DNA of 64,000 bases, taken from the NCBI GenBank assembly GCA_029237695.1, contig CM055265.1, positions 41,223,840 through 41,287,839 on the forward strand, in the 5' to 3' direction. The position numbers and the translations under genes were made by a program. Each line of letters begins with the position of its first letter. Position 1 is the stretch's first letter. The notes beneath the pieces were generated by a model. That model ran no database searches. It had not been told where the DNA came from and saw only the letters and a list, made by a program, of their open reading frames with translations. This DNA is from Conchocele bisecta (Eukaryota > Mollusca > Bivalvia > Lucinida > Thyasiridae). Positions 9,377 to 20,015 of the stretch are shown here, piece by piece.

Positions 9377-10196
9377 AACCTGTGAACAATAGGTATCCGT
9401 TGTCACAGTGCAATTTGCCTGAACAATAGGTACCCGTTGTCACGGTGTAATCTGCCTGTGAACAATAGGTACCCGTTGTCACGGTGTAATCTGCCTGTGA
9501 ACAATAGGTACCCGTTGTCACGGTGCAATCTGCCTGTGAACAATAGGTACCCGTTGTCATGGTGCAATTTGCCTGTGAACAATAGGATCCGTTGTCACGG
9601 TGCAATCTGCCTGTAAACAATAGGTACCAGTTGTCATGGTGCAATCTGCCTGTAAACAATAGGTACCCGTTGTCACGGTGCAATCTGCCTGTGAACAATA
9701 GGTACCCGTTGTCACGGTGCAATCTGCCTGTAAACAATAGGTACCCGTTGTCACGGTGCAATCTGCCTGTAAACAATAGGTACCAGTTGTCATGGTGCAA
9801 TCTGCCTGTAAACAATAGGTACCCGTTGTCACGGTGCAATCTGCCTGTAAACAATAGGTACCCGTTGTCACGGTGCAATCTGCCTATGAACAATAGGTAC
9901 CCGTTGTCACGGTGCAATCTTCCTGTGAACAATAGGTACCCGTTGTCACGGTGCAATTTGCCTATGAACAATAGGTACCTGTTGTCACGGTGCAATCTGC
10001 CTCCAATCTGCCTATGAACAATAGTACCCGTTGCCACGGTGCAATCTGCCTGTGAACAATAGTACCCGTTGTCACGGTGCAATCTGCCTGAACAATAGGT
10101 ACCCGTTGTCACGGTGCAATCTGCCTGAACAATAGGTACCCATTGTCACGGTGCAATCTGCCTGTGAACAATAGGTACCCGTTGTCGAGCTTTGTT
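9377..10196. repeat. 39-bp minisatellite, about 21 units
   Basis: The unit is about 39 bp and includes AACAATAGGTACCCGTTGTC then ACGGTGCAATCTGCCTGT. Variants include CAGTTGTCATGG for CCGTTGTCACGG, and units at about 9587 and 10020 that lack 1-2 bases or carry a partial duplication. Because 39 is divisible by three, several frames stay open on both strands (up to 258 codons). The predicted 13-residue repeats show no start context or codon bias, so I treat it as non-coding. Confidence 0.9.
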
Positions 10197-10251
10197 GGAC
10201 TGTGGTATCCTCAACTGATCTACCAATCAACCCACACTTGCAATCTGTTTT

Positions 10252-11085
10252 TATGTCCCACCACAATAGTGGAGGGGGCATTTAGTGTTGTCCTTGTCCG
10301 TCACCAACCTTGTAACTCATAAAACTTTTAAACTACTGGCTACAGACCTTAAACTTGGTATGTAGCTTCCTTATGATGAGTTGATGTGCACAGTTTATTT
10401 TGATTTTTGATTTGATCCCCTGTTCATGGATCATTTCCCCCTTTTCAACTTAAAATTGTTCAATTTTGGCTTGTAACTCCTAAAACTTGTAAATGCGCAA
10501 TGTTTATTTCAATTTTGATTCGACGCCGATGTCATGGACTATCTCCCCATTTCCCAATTTTGCATTGTATCTCGTAAACCTTTTAAACCGTACTAGATAC
10601 AGACCTGAAACTTGGTATGTAACTTCCTTATTATGAGTAGATGCGCAAAGTTTACTTAAATATTTTATTCGACCCCCGGGCCATGGATTATCTCCCTCAT
10701 TTCGACTTAGAATTTCCCAATTTTGCCTTGTAACTCGTAAAACTGTACTAGCTTTTGGAACTTTTTGTAAGAGTTTCTCAAATCACCCTAAATGCATCGA
10801 CAGACCACATTTTATAGTTTTCATTTTTTATTCGACTCCGGGTCATGGATTATCTCCCCCTTTTCGACTTTGAATTTTACCATTTTGCCTTGTAAAACTT
10901 TGTAGTAGCTGGAGGCTTGATTTTTGGTATGTATTATTTATGCTGTGTAGATGCACAATGTGAATTTCTATTTTTGCTTTGATACTGAGCCATGGAATAT
11001 CTCCCCCTTTTGGACTTGAAATTTTGCCTCGTTTACTATCAAAATGATGTATAGGGCATCCGTGTTCTCTGAACACATTTTCTAG
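10252..11085 (+). mobile_element. Helitron-like element, family A
   Basis: The 5' stem is TATGTCCCACCAC / GTGGAGGGGGCAT. It contains about four diverged core units (AACTTGGTATGTAGCTTCCT; GGATTATCTCCCCCTTTTCG). The 3' part is GGGCATCCGTGTTC / GAACACATTTTCTAG. It sits between T-rich flanks and has no ORF of note. Confidence 0.65.
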
Positions 11086-11208
11086 TCTTTTTGTTCTGTT
11101 ATCAGTCATGTACTGTGATTGCCATCACTCCCTTAACCATTTACTTCACATTGGACACCATGTGATGGCATATGCTTCGTGCAACAGTTACTTGTTGCAT
11201 TTGAGGGA

Positions 11209-11360
11209 GGGTTTCGGCCGAGGGGTTAGAACACCTGACTTCCAATCTGGAGGTTGTGGGTTCAACCCTCGCCTTGGGAATCAAAAATACTTTAATGAGA
11301 TGAGACTTTAAACTGTGGTCCCGTCTCTATATGACCTTAGCTGTGACGTTAAACCCTTTC
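11209..11360 (+). mobile_element. tRNA-headed S2 SINE, 3'-truncated
   Basis: The head is GGGGTTAGAACACCTGACTT followed by the B-box-like GGGTTCAACCCTCGCC. The body ATGACCTTAGCTGTGACGTT ends at AAACCC without the CATTCACTTTCAC tail. Confidence 0.6.
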
Positions 11361-11394
11361 TGGATCCGGGGCAAAGATGGCTTCCATTCAATGA

Positions 11395-11670
11395 ACTGTA
11401 GCCTATTTCACCAACATTGCAAAGTATACTTATCTAGCAAAGTATACTTTGAGGGAGTAATCATTTATTTTTCTGAATGCATTATTTCATATAGAACTGC
11501 ATATATTTGATGATTAAACGTATGCAGAATTATTATACTGAATTTATTACATTATCACAGCCAAAATGGCTGTGATAATGTAATAAATTCAGTATAATAA
11601 AAAAATAATAAAATATTGAAAATTTCTCCCTCAAAGTATACTTTGCTAGATTGATGAAATCGGCTACTGG
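11395..11670. mobile_element. palindromic MITE, CAGTAGCCTATTTCACC ends
   Basis: Terminal ACTGTAGCCTATTTCACC faces GATGAAATCGGCTACTGG. The inner motif AGTATACTTTG is on both arms. The central hairpin has AATTTATTACATTATCACAG on both sides of AAAATGG. Confidence 0.75.
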
Positions 11671-11748
11671 TAATTAAAACTCCAGCCGATGGTTGTGTGT
11701 CAGCAGTGTGTTTACCGTTCAAAGGTAAAAGTGTGTTGTTATTGTCCA

Positions 11749-12200
11749 GAGCTCCAGATAAGCTGCGTATTTGCTTAAATACCTAATTAAAATTGCCAAA
11801 AACCCAATTGAAATCCGAAGTAGCGAAAAAGCAATAAAAATGTTGTGTTACCTTCATCGTGCTGCAAAAAAACAATAAACAAACCAAAAATATAGCAAAT
11901 TTTGTGGTACCTTTATCAATCTGCAGAAAACAATAAACAGACCACAAATATAGCATATTTTTCTTATTTTCCATGAAAACACATCTTGGTATTTCATTAG
12001 AATTCTCTCCAAGGAGACAATTCTAATGAAATACCAAGACTTGTTTTCATTTCGAAGCAAACTATTCAATAATTGCTGTCTGTTGATGTGTAAACAGTAG
12101 TGTGATTTTATTTTACTCAATTAATATTTTGAAATACCCAATTGCTTCAGAAATGATGGAGTGACAATACTCAATTACTAATTCCTTATCTGGAGCCCTG
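11749..12200. mobile_element. palindromic MITE, AGAGCTCCAGATAAG ends
   Basis: Ends are AGAGCTCCAGATAAGC and CTTATCTGGAGCCCTG. The central hairpin at about 11985-12045 has the arm TTGGTATTTCATTAGAATT. Full or partial copies lie at 27909, 32211, 54265 and 60800. ORFs inside are shadows. Confidence 0.75.
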
Positions 12201-12429
12201 GTTATCCGTGACACAGCCCATTGTACTTTGCCGATAAGTGTACTTTTAATGAAGTATAAGCCACACATTACGCACACTGTTGTTTTTTCAGTTATTTAGA
12301 TAATTCTTCTGTTCTCTTGTTCGCTCGTGTTACATGTACCAATGTTCGCAAAGTCTGATATTTTCAGAATTTTCTTTTACCATTATTTTTTCACCCACAC
12401 ATTTGATGGCATTTGTGTGCATTTTGCAG

Positions 12430-12587
12430 GCACTGTAGCAGTTGGCCAACAATGCAGATTTAAGTGCTTACACACATCTAGAGAATATTGGTCCAACGTC
12501 GATGAACCGAAAGTCCTAGACCTGCCAGTAAATGAACTGTACCCTCATACACTCCTTACAGATATATCACCTACCATCGGTTGTTAA
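12430..12587 (+). CDS. candidate last exon of an unknown gene (low confidence)
   Basis: A possible acceptor (TGTGTGCATTTTGCAG) ends at 12429. The open frame runs about 52 codons to TAA at 12585-12587 and reads like ordinary protein, with TVAVGQQCRFKC near its start and VLDLPVNELYPHTLLTDISP later. The VGQQCRFKC motif is loosely like a Sushi/CCP strand. No upstream partner exon is certain. It lies outside the MITEs that bracket it (11749-12200 and 12614-12860), which slightly favours retained host sequence. Confidence 0.25.
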
Positions 12588-12613
12588 CGAGACTGATATA
12601 AGAGTTTATCTTT

Positions 12614-12860
12614 ATTAACCCTTAGACCGCTATCTTATTTTTTTTGTCGTCTGCTGTTTATTTTCCATTTTTATCATCAAAAACATGCTTGACAACACTT
12701 TAGAATAATTTACAACATGCTTTGACAGCACTTCAGAATCATTTCCTTTGGAAATGATTCTGAACTGCTGTCAAACCATGTTTTTATTGAGAAATAAGGC
12801 AAGATATACAAGCAACAGCAGACGACAATTGTTGTGAGTAGCGGTCTAATTAAGGGTTAA
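12614..12860. mobile_element. piggyBac-like MITE, TTAACCCTTAGACCGC family
   Basis: Ends are TTAACCCTTAGACCGC and GCGGTCTAATTAAGGGTTAA. The inner arms GTCGTCTGCTG/CAGCAGACGAC and the hairpin TGACAGCACTTCAGAATCAT relate it to the family at 30022 and 33094. Confidence 0.75.
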
Positions 12861-12861
12861 T

Positions 12862-13290
12862 ATGATTACTTTTCTCTGTAACTACTGGGCTCCAGATGCT
12901 CCTTCTTAACTCATTAATATCCACACTGTATGAACTGATATAATTTAGAATGTTTCTTGTTGTGCAAATTAATATTCATTTGCTTCTCTTGTTATAGGTT
13001 TGCAATCATCTCTGGCTCCTTCCCTAATTTTGTGTCTCCTTCTGTGAAGTTTGATCCACGGGTCATTAGTGGGCCATATAAATCGTATGTACAGCACATG
13101 AGAAATAATGATAGAATGACGAACAGTGATTGAAAAACCCATAGGTCCCATTTTTCCAGTGCCAGCCACAATTATTACAGGAAAAGTAAGGAGTCTAGTT
13201 AAGGGCACATGCTGTAATATAAACGCCGGGGGGGGGGGGGGGGGCTCCAGTTTTGACACTGAACATCACAGATTTTATCAAATAATTAAT
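12862..13290. other. no gene seen; contains a G-run
   Basis: Mostly unremarkable sequence. It holds a run of about 17 G at 13228-13244. The short ORFs on both strands have no recognisable features. Confidence 0.4.
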
Positions 13291-13291
13291 A

Positions 13292-13534
13292 TTAACTCTT
13301 TGCATGCTGGCGGCGAAAATATCCGCCTAACGAATTAGGAGTATATGTTTTATTTCTCTCTGTAAATATGTCTTGAAATTTCATTAGAATTGAGTTCTCA
13401 GGACTCAATTCTAATGAAATTCCAAGACATATTCATGATATTTACGGGGAGAAATACAAGAAAATATGATGATTTTTGTCCGCTAGTTTTGAACTATTTA
13501 TAGCCCACAAGTTTCCCAGCATACAAAGAGTTAA
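13292..13534. mobile_element. intact piggyBac-like MITE, CTCTTTGCATGC family
   Basis: Ends are TTAACTCTTTGCATGCTGG and CATACAAAGAGTTAA. The central hairpin has the arm ATTTCATTAGAATTGAGT on each side of about 13400. It serves as the empty-site reference for the 6672-7577 insertion. Confidence 0.8.
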
Positions 13535-14390
13535 TTACCAATAATAAATTGAACACCCATGGCCGTCAGTGCATGGAACAAGGTTATGAAGTGAATTTTC
13601 AAACTGCACTACTTTTCATAGTCGTATTTAGAATTCCTTGTTAATCGAAGAACATTACAATTAAATATCAACTGTCACTTTCATTTTCGATCGCGGCAGT
13701 GAATAATTTCATTCAACCGGTGTCACAGTCATATGAAGTTCTTTCCCTATTAAGCGTCCGCGTGCGGGTAGGTTTTGAAAGTGGTTCTGTGAAAAAACTT
13801 TATTGTTTCTTCTTTCTAAAGTTTACTGGCTGAAATTTAAATTTATGCTAAAAACTTCCTCAACCCTGCCTGCAGGGTTGAGGAAGTTTTTAACATAAAT
13901 TTGCCTTCGTTTTCTTTCAAGATCTTGTTTGTTTTTACCGGATACGTAGGTAGGTTTTCGTCAACTGGGTGGACGCATAGACAAGATATGGTATGGCGTA
14001 ATTTCCTCCGCAGTAGCTATTTGCACGGATGCTCGGTGATCAGAAGTTTAGTTTACACGGTTATGGAGACTTCAATTTCATCTGCATGCAGTTCATATAA
14101 TATATTGCTCTGACTGGAGAAATGTGCAGTCTGATCTGGATTACTCTGTTCGCAAAACATTTTGTTTTGATTTTCAGTGAGAAATAATCGCTGAAATGCA
14201 GCATAGGACTATAAATATATTGCAAAGGTAAATAACTAGCTACGATCCCTTGTTGCGGAGTGCTTTTTCGTGCGGGACTGAAGATCCTACTACATGTATG
14301 ACAATTGCACACCATCATAAGAAATTTTATTGTCGCATTGTCGGGCGTATTGTGTTTGTACTATGTGTCATCGGACAGATCTCGGCAGAT
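13535..14390. other. no gene seen; one strong hairpin at 13838-13904
   Basis: The hairpin arms are AAAACTTCCTCAACCCTGC and its complement, extended by AAATTTATG/CATAAATTT. Outside it only short ORFs without features are present. The element TGACTGGAGAAATG at about 14112 is a fragment of the GTGGCTGTGACTGG MITE family. Confidence 0.45.
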
Positions 14391-14565
14391 TAACCCTATG
14401 TTAATTTTTCAACCAATCCAATCATCACCAAATGATTTTCAGACCAGTCCATTTATGAACATGGGGTGTTTTTGTTCTCAAAATTATGAAAATTACTTGC
14501 AAAAAGTGCAGATCCTGATGAGACGGCTCGTCACGAGCCGGCTCATCTGGATCTACACTTTTTGT
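14391..14565. mobile_element. partial MITE, TTAACCCTTTCA family
   Basis: Starts near TTAACCCTATGTTAATTTTTC and retains the hairpin AGTGCAGATCCTGATGAGAC/GAGCCGGCTCATCTGGATC. It ends at CACTTTTTGT without the second TTAA end. Confidence 0.65.
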
Positions 14566-14578
14566 CACACATTAATAA

Positions 14579-14774
14579 AAGGATGGGTTGTTACTGTTAG
14601 AACACCTGACTTCCAATCCGGAGGTTGTGGGTTCAAACCTCGCCTTGGGCATCAATGATACTTTCATAGTAATTCCATCCCACTGGTCTGTCGGATGAGA
14701 CTTTAAACTGTGGTCCCGTCTCTATATGACCTTAGCTGTTGCTGGGATGTTAAACTCATTCACTTTCACTTTTT
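14579..14774 (+). mobile_element. tRNA-headed S2 SINE with 13-bp target duplication
   Basis: The direct repeat CACACATTAATAA flanks it at 14566-14578 and 14775-14787. The head has GTTAGAACACCTGACTTCC and TGTGGGTTCAAACCTCGCC (B box). The body has GTCGGATGAGACTTTAAACT and GTCCCGTCTC, and the tail is AACTCATTCACTTTCAC. The GGATGAGAC..TTAAAC..GTCCCG block recalls the conserved central domain of metazoan SINEs (the Nin-DC/Meta type, from memory). Confidence 0.8.
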
Positions 14775-15101
14775 CACACATTAATAAGTTTGCCGGAGTT
14801 TCTCAATTCTGTTAACTTCTATATCCCTTGATGGATTACTTTACTATTTCAATACATCATCCATGCTGCACTTAATATCATCATGACACCTTTGAACATT
14901 TTCACACATTAATAAGTTCGCCGGAGTTTCTAAATTCTGTTGTAACTTCTATATCCCTTGATGGATTATTTTAATATTTCAACATCAGACCTGTGGACAA
15001 ATACCACACGTCCAATCTGCCCGTAATATGACCTTGACCTTTTGACTTTCACAACTTTTAACTTTTTCAAACACTAAGAACTTTGTCGTAGTTTCTCAAT
15101 T
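14775..15101. repeat. diverged tandem repeat, about 125-160 bp unit, interrupted
   Basis: Units contain GGAGTTTCTCAATTCTGT, ACTTCTATATCCCTTGATGG and TGACCTTGACCTTTTGAC. The array resumes at 15773 and again after the Tc1 element at 17375. It is therefore the host of both the S1 SINE and the Tc1 insertion. Confidence 0.65.
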
Positions 15102-15772
15102 TACGGCGCAAATTAATGGTAGGGGTTCCTCTTTATAGGAATCACGATTTGCCTGGGGGCCGTTTCACTAAACTTCTTACGACTAAAATGTTCGTAAGTG
15201 CAAAATTATTATAGTCTGTAAATTTCACATTAACAATGTTTTCTTGTTAACAATTATTGGATTTACATTTATTGAGCATAGGCTGCATATGCAGCCTATG
15301 CTCAATAAATGTAAATCCATCAATTGATATTTCCAGACGATCCTAAATTTGCACTTACAAACATTTTAGTCGTAAGAAGTTTAGTGAAACAGCCCCCTGG
15401 TTTGACCCTCAGGTACGTTTTTATCTTTGGCTCTTTTGTTACATGGGAGTTGAATTGGGTTATTGCCCATTATAAAAGTAGTAAGATTATTACTGATCCT
15501 ACTGCTTTTGGGAGGGGACCATTTGATTCTGGTGTGGCGAGGACCTGGCATCAGATCAGGATTAGTCTGATTTCAGGGCTGAATATATTTTTATTTTTTT
15601 TTGTAAATATTCAGTTCGGATTTGGGGATTTTCCCCCCATTTGTGCATGTACTTGATCATGTATTTGTACAGGTAATATATGGGATTTAGTACTAAACCG
15701 ATTGACCCGGCCTTAAATGGCCTTAGCTGTTGATAGGCCGTTAAACCCTAGCAAACAAACAAACAAACAAAC
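15102..15772 (+). mobile_element. full-length S1 SINE with 12-bp target duplication
   Basis: AGTTTCTCAATT flanks it at 15090-15101 and 15773-15784. Order: ACGGCGCAAATTAATGG start; a nested MITE at 15155-15398; TACGTTTTTATCTTTGGCTC; GACCTGGCATCAGATCAGG; AATATTCAGTTCGGATTTG; GATAGGCCGTTAAACCC; (AAAC)n tail. The tail and target duplication indicate LINE-assisted insertion. Without the MITE it is about 427 bp. Confidence 0.75.
15155..15398. mobile_element. palindromic MITE, GGGGGCCGTTTCACTAAACT family
   Basis: Ends are GGGGGCCGTTTCACTAAACT and AGTTTAGTGAAACAGCCCCC. The next inner arms are TACGACTAAAATGTTCGTAAG and relatives. The centre is ATTTACATTTATTGAGCATA on both arms. It is inserted in the S1 SINE. 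Partial copies lie at 27577, 30262 and 56521. Confidence 0.8.
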
Positions 15773-15801
15773 AGTTTCTCAATTCTGTCATATCTTCTAT
15801 A

Positions 15802-17374
15802 CTCAACAAAACTAGAAACGTCCCTGTTTTATAGCCGGTGTAGCTCTGTCTATGTATGTACCACATGTTCAAAGTACATGTATTTTAAACCGTGGCGATG
15901 TTCAGAATACGATCGTGTAGAGTTTAGCCGATACACACGGTTTGCATAGCGGCCAGTGACCGGAACGTTGATTTCCACTTTTTGCACGTGCACGCTATAC
16001 TTGTCATCGATAAGGTGATTCAGTTCATGTCGTACCATTCATGCGATAGGGGCTATTCGGAAAATTAAAAAACTTTTTAATATTTCACTGTTTTCGATAT
16101 GCCACGGCTTTCCGAAAACGAGCGAAATCAGGCAATTGGGATGCTTGCGGGTGGGATGGCCGCCAGGGCGGTCGCGCCTCGGTTTGGTTGCTGTCGGAAG
16201 ACGATTGATCGTCTTGCAGCCCGGTACCAGCAGACTGGGGCTGTTCACGACCGGCAGCGACCTGGTAGGCCTCGTGTAACGACGGCTAGAGCCGATCGTT
16301 ACATTGCGTTGACGCACTTACGTCAACGTCGATTGGCAGCCACAGTCACTGCTAGGCGATACGGTGTCTCAGGGCAGACCATTCGCAACCGGTTACGTCG
16401 TAACGCCCAACCAATCCGGGCACGCCGCCCGTACACTGGTCAGATAATGACCCAACGTCACCGTGCTGCCAGACTGTTATGGGCGCGACGTCATCTGAAC
16501 TGGAGAAGGGCTGACTGAAACCGAGTTTTGTTCACTGATGAATCTCGGTTCACAGTTAGTCAGGCTGACGGAAGATTACGGGTATACAGGCGTAAAAATG
16601 AAAGATTCACCGATTGTTGCATTGTTGAGAAGAACAGGTTTGGGGGAGGGAGCGTAATGGTCTGGGGTGGGATCATGGGAAACCGGAAGACAGATTTGGT
16701 TGTTGTACAGGGCAACATCAATGCACAACGTTATGTTGCAGATGTGCTAAATGCACATGCCTTACCATTTATCCGTCAGCATGGTCCTGGTGTGACATTG
16801 ATGCACGACAATGCCCGCCCTCACGTAGCCAGGGTCACCACTCAATACTTACAGCAAAACAACGTCGACGTCATGCCATGGCCCGCGTCTCCCCGGATCT
16901 CAATCCCATTGAGCACATATGGGATGAGCTGGGCCGCAAAGCACGAGCTAACCATCAGATTGACAATGTTCGCGATCTTACACGGGCGTTACAACGGGAA
17001 TGGAGGAATTTGCCCAACGCACTGGTATTGCGCTACGTCACGTCGATGCGGCGTAGGATCATTGCATGCATTCATGCAAATGGTGGCCACACTCGGTACT
17101 AACGAGATTTACTGAATTTGCCACATTACTTATTGAAATTCCATCTCTAAACATTAAGTAACACATTTCTGAGTTTTTGTGATTTTTGATTTTGACCCCT
17201 ACCGCCCTTGGCCGGTTATCTCTCGAATATTTAACAAGATATCCAAATGCAATTTATTGGCTTTGATACAGAAATGAATGAACTTGTTTTTCCATTTTGA
17301 TTTTTAAAAGTAACCCTTTTGGTTTTTGATGAATCTTTCCTTAAACATGGAGGGACGTTTCTAGTTTTGCTCAG
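15802..17374 (+). mobile_element. Tc1-family transposon, 1573 bp
   Basis: The terminal inverted repeats are about 24 bp with two mismatches: CTCAACAAAACTAGAAACG(TCCCT) on the left and, reversed, CTGAGCAAAACTAGAAACG(TCCCT) on the right. TA flanks both ends (15800-15801 and 17375-17376). The uninterrupted host site TTCTATATCCC is present in the neighbouring tandem units. It encodes one broken transposase (16099-17102). Confidence 0.9.
16099..17102 (+). pseudogene. Tc1-like DD34E transposase, inactivated
   Basis: Enzyme type: cut-and-paste transposase that binds the terminal repeats and inserts at TA. The N-terminal region has two helix-turn-helix segments (about residues 1-45 and 65-120) split by a GRPR AT-hook at residues 56-59. 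The first catalytic Asp is in FTDESRF, the second in LMHDNARPH, and the Glu in SPDLNPIEHIWDEL, 34 residues on, which fits DD34E. Two lesions are visible: an in-frame TGA at 16516-16518, where relatives usually have Trp (RRADW), and a frameshift near 16880 between the second Asp and the Glu. Reading resumes in another frame to TAA at 17102. The copy cannot make full transposase, but the damage is light, which suggests recent loss. Confidence 0.9.
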
Positions 17375-17376
17375 TA

Positions 17377-17616
17377 TATATACCTTGAAGGATTACTGGT
17401 ACTTTAATATGTGTATACATCAGACTTGTGCACAAATGTCACACAATCATGCTGCCCTAATTATGACCTTCACCATTTGACCTTCACAACTGTGCTTATG
17501 AATATATATATATATATATAACTTTTGGTTAATTTACTTTGCCACAGTTTCTCCAACAAGTATACTGTAATATGATTGATCATGTATCCCCCATCTGTAG
17601 AAGACATGTCAGGGTC
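17377..17616. repeat. continuation of the host tandem repeat plus (TA)n
   Basis: The tandem repeat disrupted by Tc1 resumes here (ATACCTTGAAGGATTACTGG; ATTATGACCTTCACCATTTG). A short (AT)n tract lies at about 17505-17520. Confidence 0.6.
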
Positions 17617-17920
17617 ATTATAGGAATGAATGGCATTGTTGTGGAATTTATCGGGGTATATAAACTTGGAAAAGTCGCGGGAATACTGGACGAAGGCCGG
17701 AAGGCCTCGTCCAGTATTCCCGCGACTTTTCCAAGTTTATATCCCCGATAAATTCCACAAAAAGGCCATTCCTTATAATTCCAGCATTTGAAATAAATTC
17801 ATCAAGAAAATGTGTTTATTTTCCGTTTTCCGTATAAATTTTGGACAGAGACTTGCTACGGGCCAATCAAATGTTAGGAAATTGTGTAAATATTTTTGTG
17901 CTAGAATTATTTGTTGTTTG
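17617..17920. mobile_element. long-hairpin MITE (GGAATGAATGGCCTTTTTGT family)
   Basis: The hairpin is centred near 17696. The arm TATAAACTTGGAAAAGTCGC and GGGAATACTGGACGAAG faces its complement. The outer right flank has CTTGCTACGGGCCAATCAAA and ends TTTTTGTGCTAGAATTAT. The left flank beyond the arm is missing. Confidence 0.7.
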
Positions 17921-18610
17921 ATTATTTTGCTGTCCAAACTGTTTTCTGTGGCTGCCAGACTTTGACAGCATAAACAAGATGAAATAACCCTGTTACGCCC
18001 CTATTATAATGCTGTTGTGCATACACTTAATGGCCCAATGCCCAGTTGTTCTGTTCACCATGTGTTTAGCAAACACGGTTTCACAATTGCTTTAATTCAT
18101 TGACCAATATTTATAATATACAGCAACAATGTGTGCCTATAAATAATGCTTTGTGCATGCCCCACCGACATGTATCAATGCCCAAGGTCAATGCTACTTT
18201 GTTGTTACACGTATGTGGGGAATTAGGTTGCTGCAGAGTGGATTTGTTACATGTATTGATAGAATTTCTTCTTATACATGTAGTTAGAATCCCAAATTTG
18301 GAGAGACAATTGAAAATTTGTCAAGGTAATAATAATGTATCAGGTCAGATAAAACAGTAACAGACAAGTTGATAATATAACGTAGAGTCAAAAGACAGAT
18401 AGCATTAAATTGGTATAATTACACGTAGCATCCGTAAGATAATTGTAAGAGCTGATGTGATTTGTACCGCATAGAGTTCAGTTCAGAGAAGCCGTATGTA
18501 TTGAGAGTACATTAAAAACCGTACTTGCAATGCATATCATCTTTTGACTTTGTCTTGTAATTTTGAGTATTCAGTATAGTAACTGGAAGGAATTCTGATA
18601 CGTTAATTTT
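17921..18610. other. no gene or repeat seen
   Basis: No recognised family and no convincing exon. The longest ORF (18100-18360) has no recognisable motif. Confidence 0.4.
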
Positions 18611-18900
18611 GCAACCAGTATACTTTAGTAGCAAAGTATACTTTGAGGGAGAAATTTTCATTTTTTTTTTAAATTTATTAATTTTTATTATACGGAATTT
18701 ATTACATTATCACAGCCATTTAATGGCTGTGATAATGTAATAAATTCAGTATAATAATTCTGCATACTTTTAATCATGAAATATATGCATTTGTTAGTTC
18801 TATGTGAAATTATGTATTTCAGGAAAAATAAATGATTACTCCCTCAAAGTATACTTTGGTAGTAAAGTATACTTTGCAATGTTGATGAAATAGGCTACTG
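18611..18900. mobile_element. palindromic MITE, CAGTAGCCTATTTCACC family, left tip lost
   Basis: Starts inside the arm (CAGTATACTTTAGTAGCAAA). The central hairpin has ATTTATTACATTATCACAGC around 18717. The right end GATGAAATAGGCTACTGG is complete. Confidence 0.7.
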
Positions 18901-18905
18901 GTGAA

Positions 18906-19095
18906 TCCAATCTTTACCCATTGATTTTCAGACTTGTCCATTTATGAAAACGGGGGTGTTTTTTGTTCTCAAAACTATGAAAATTACTTGCAAAAAGTGC
19001 AGATCCTGATGAGACGGCTCGTCACGAGCCGGCTCATCTGGATGTACACTGTTTGCCAATACCACTATACAGATCCGTTGTATTGAAAGGGTTAA
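18906..19095. mobile_element. MITE, TTAACCCTTTCA family, left end degraded
   Basis: Contains TTTTCAGACTTGTCCATTTA, the hairpin AGTGCAGATCCTGATGAGAC with its partner, and the right end TTGAAAGGGTTAA. It lies directly against the preceding MITE. Confidence 0.65.
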
Positions 19096-20015
19096 TATAT
19101 TCCAGATCCTTGATGATGTTAATTGCTCACCATTGTCCTGTCTTTTTTTAGCAGTTTTCTAGCTTGCATTTTTAATTGACTTTTATAATACTGTCACAGT
19201 CCTGGGGATGGAATTAAAGGAGCATATCAGGGTGTTTTGAAAATAATATTTTATAAAAAATAAAAACGTGTAAAGTGGTTTAATTGAAGATATATGACGG
19301 TACTAAGACTATGCATTCTATGATGAGAACTCCCAGCTCCTTGGTGGTCGATGAGCACGACTGTCATATCGGAATCTGTACACATTTTATCTGCTGATCG
19401 GTATTATGCCCCATTTACATGGTTTCGCTTAACCAAATACACGGATTCGTTTGAGCTATATACAGACTGAAAACGGTATATTTCACACTATTAATACCGG
19501 TAGGTAAATACCTGGTTTGGCTGTTTTGGGTAGCCATCTTGGATGCCATCTTGGATTTTGGAAAATGCTCAAGGATGACAGTGTCCTTCGTCGGATTCGA
19601 ATAATATATGGTCTATACCCGTAGATGCAAAATCACCAAATATCTATTGTATATACGCCAAGTCCGGGTTCGATAAAAAATGGCCATATATAGGCAGGAC
19701 TAATAATTCTCCCACTTATAATTAGCTCTTGTCATCGTGTCGCTCCGACACAAGTACACAGTACTACTATATAAGACGCAATCATTATATATACAGCAAA
19801 CAGTAATTTCAATATATGATGCTATACTTATTCAATAAATATAATCCAACAGTTGTGATGCTTTAATGCAATATTTATTAAATTTTATGATTCCGCAAGC
19901 ATAGCCTTGTTTCTTATGACATTAGTAAACTCCTTTAATAAATACCACAGTTAATCATCGATCATGCAAGATCCTCTATTGCTATCATTCAGTGAGCCAA
20001 TTCATTTTAGATCCA
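19096..20015. other. no gene or repeat seen
   Basis: AT-rich, with no long ORF and no recognised family. It may be one of the more single-copy stretches of the window. Confidence 0.4.

Noticed and set aside
9336..10112. Open frame of 258 codons on the minus strand and 141 codons on the plus strand
   Set aside because: Produced by the 39-bp minisatellite, whose period keeps frames open on both strands; no start context, domain or non-repeat part.
15324..15656. 110-codon frame
   Set aside because: Lies within the S1 SINE and its nested MITE; the same peptide appears at other SINE copies (for example 5475-5711).
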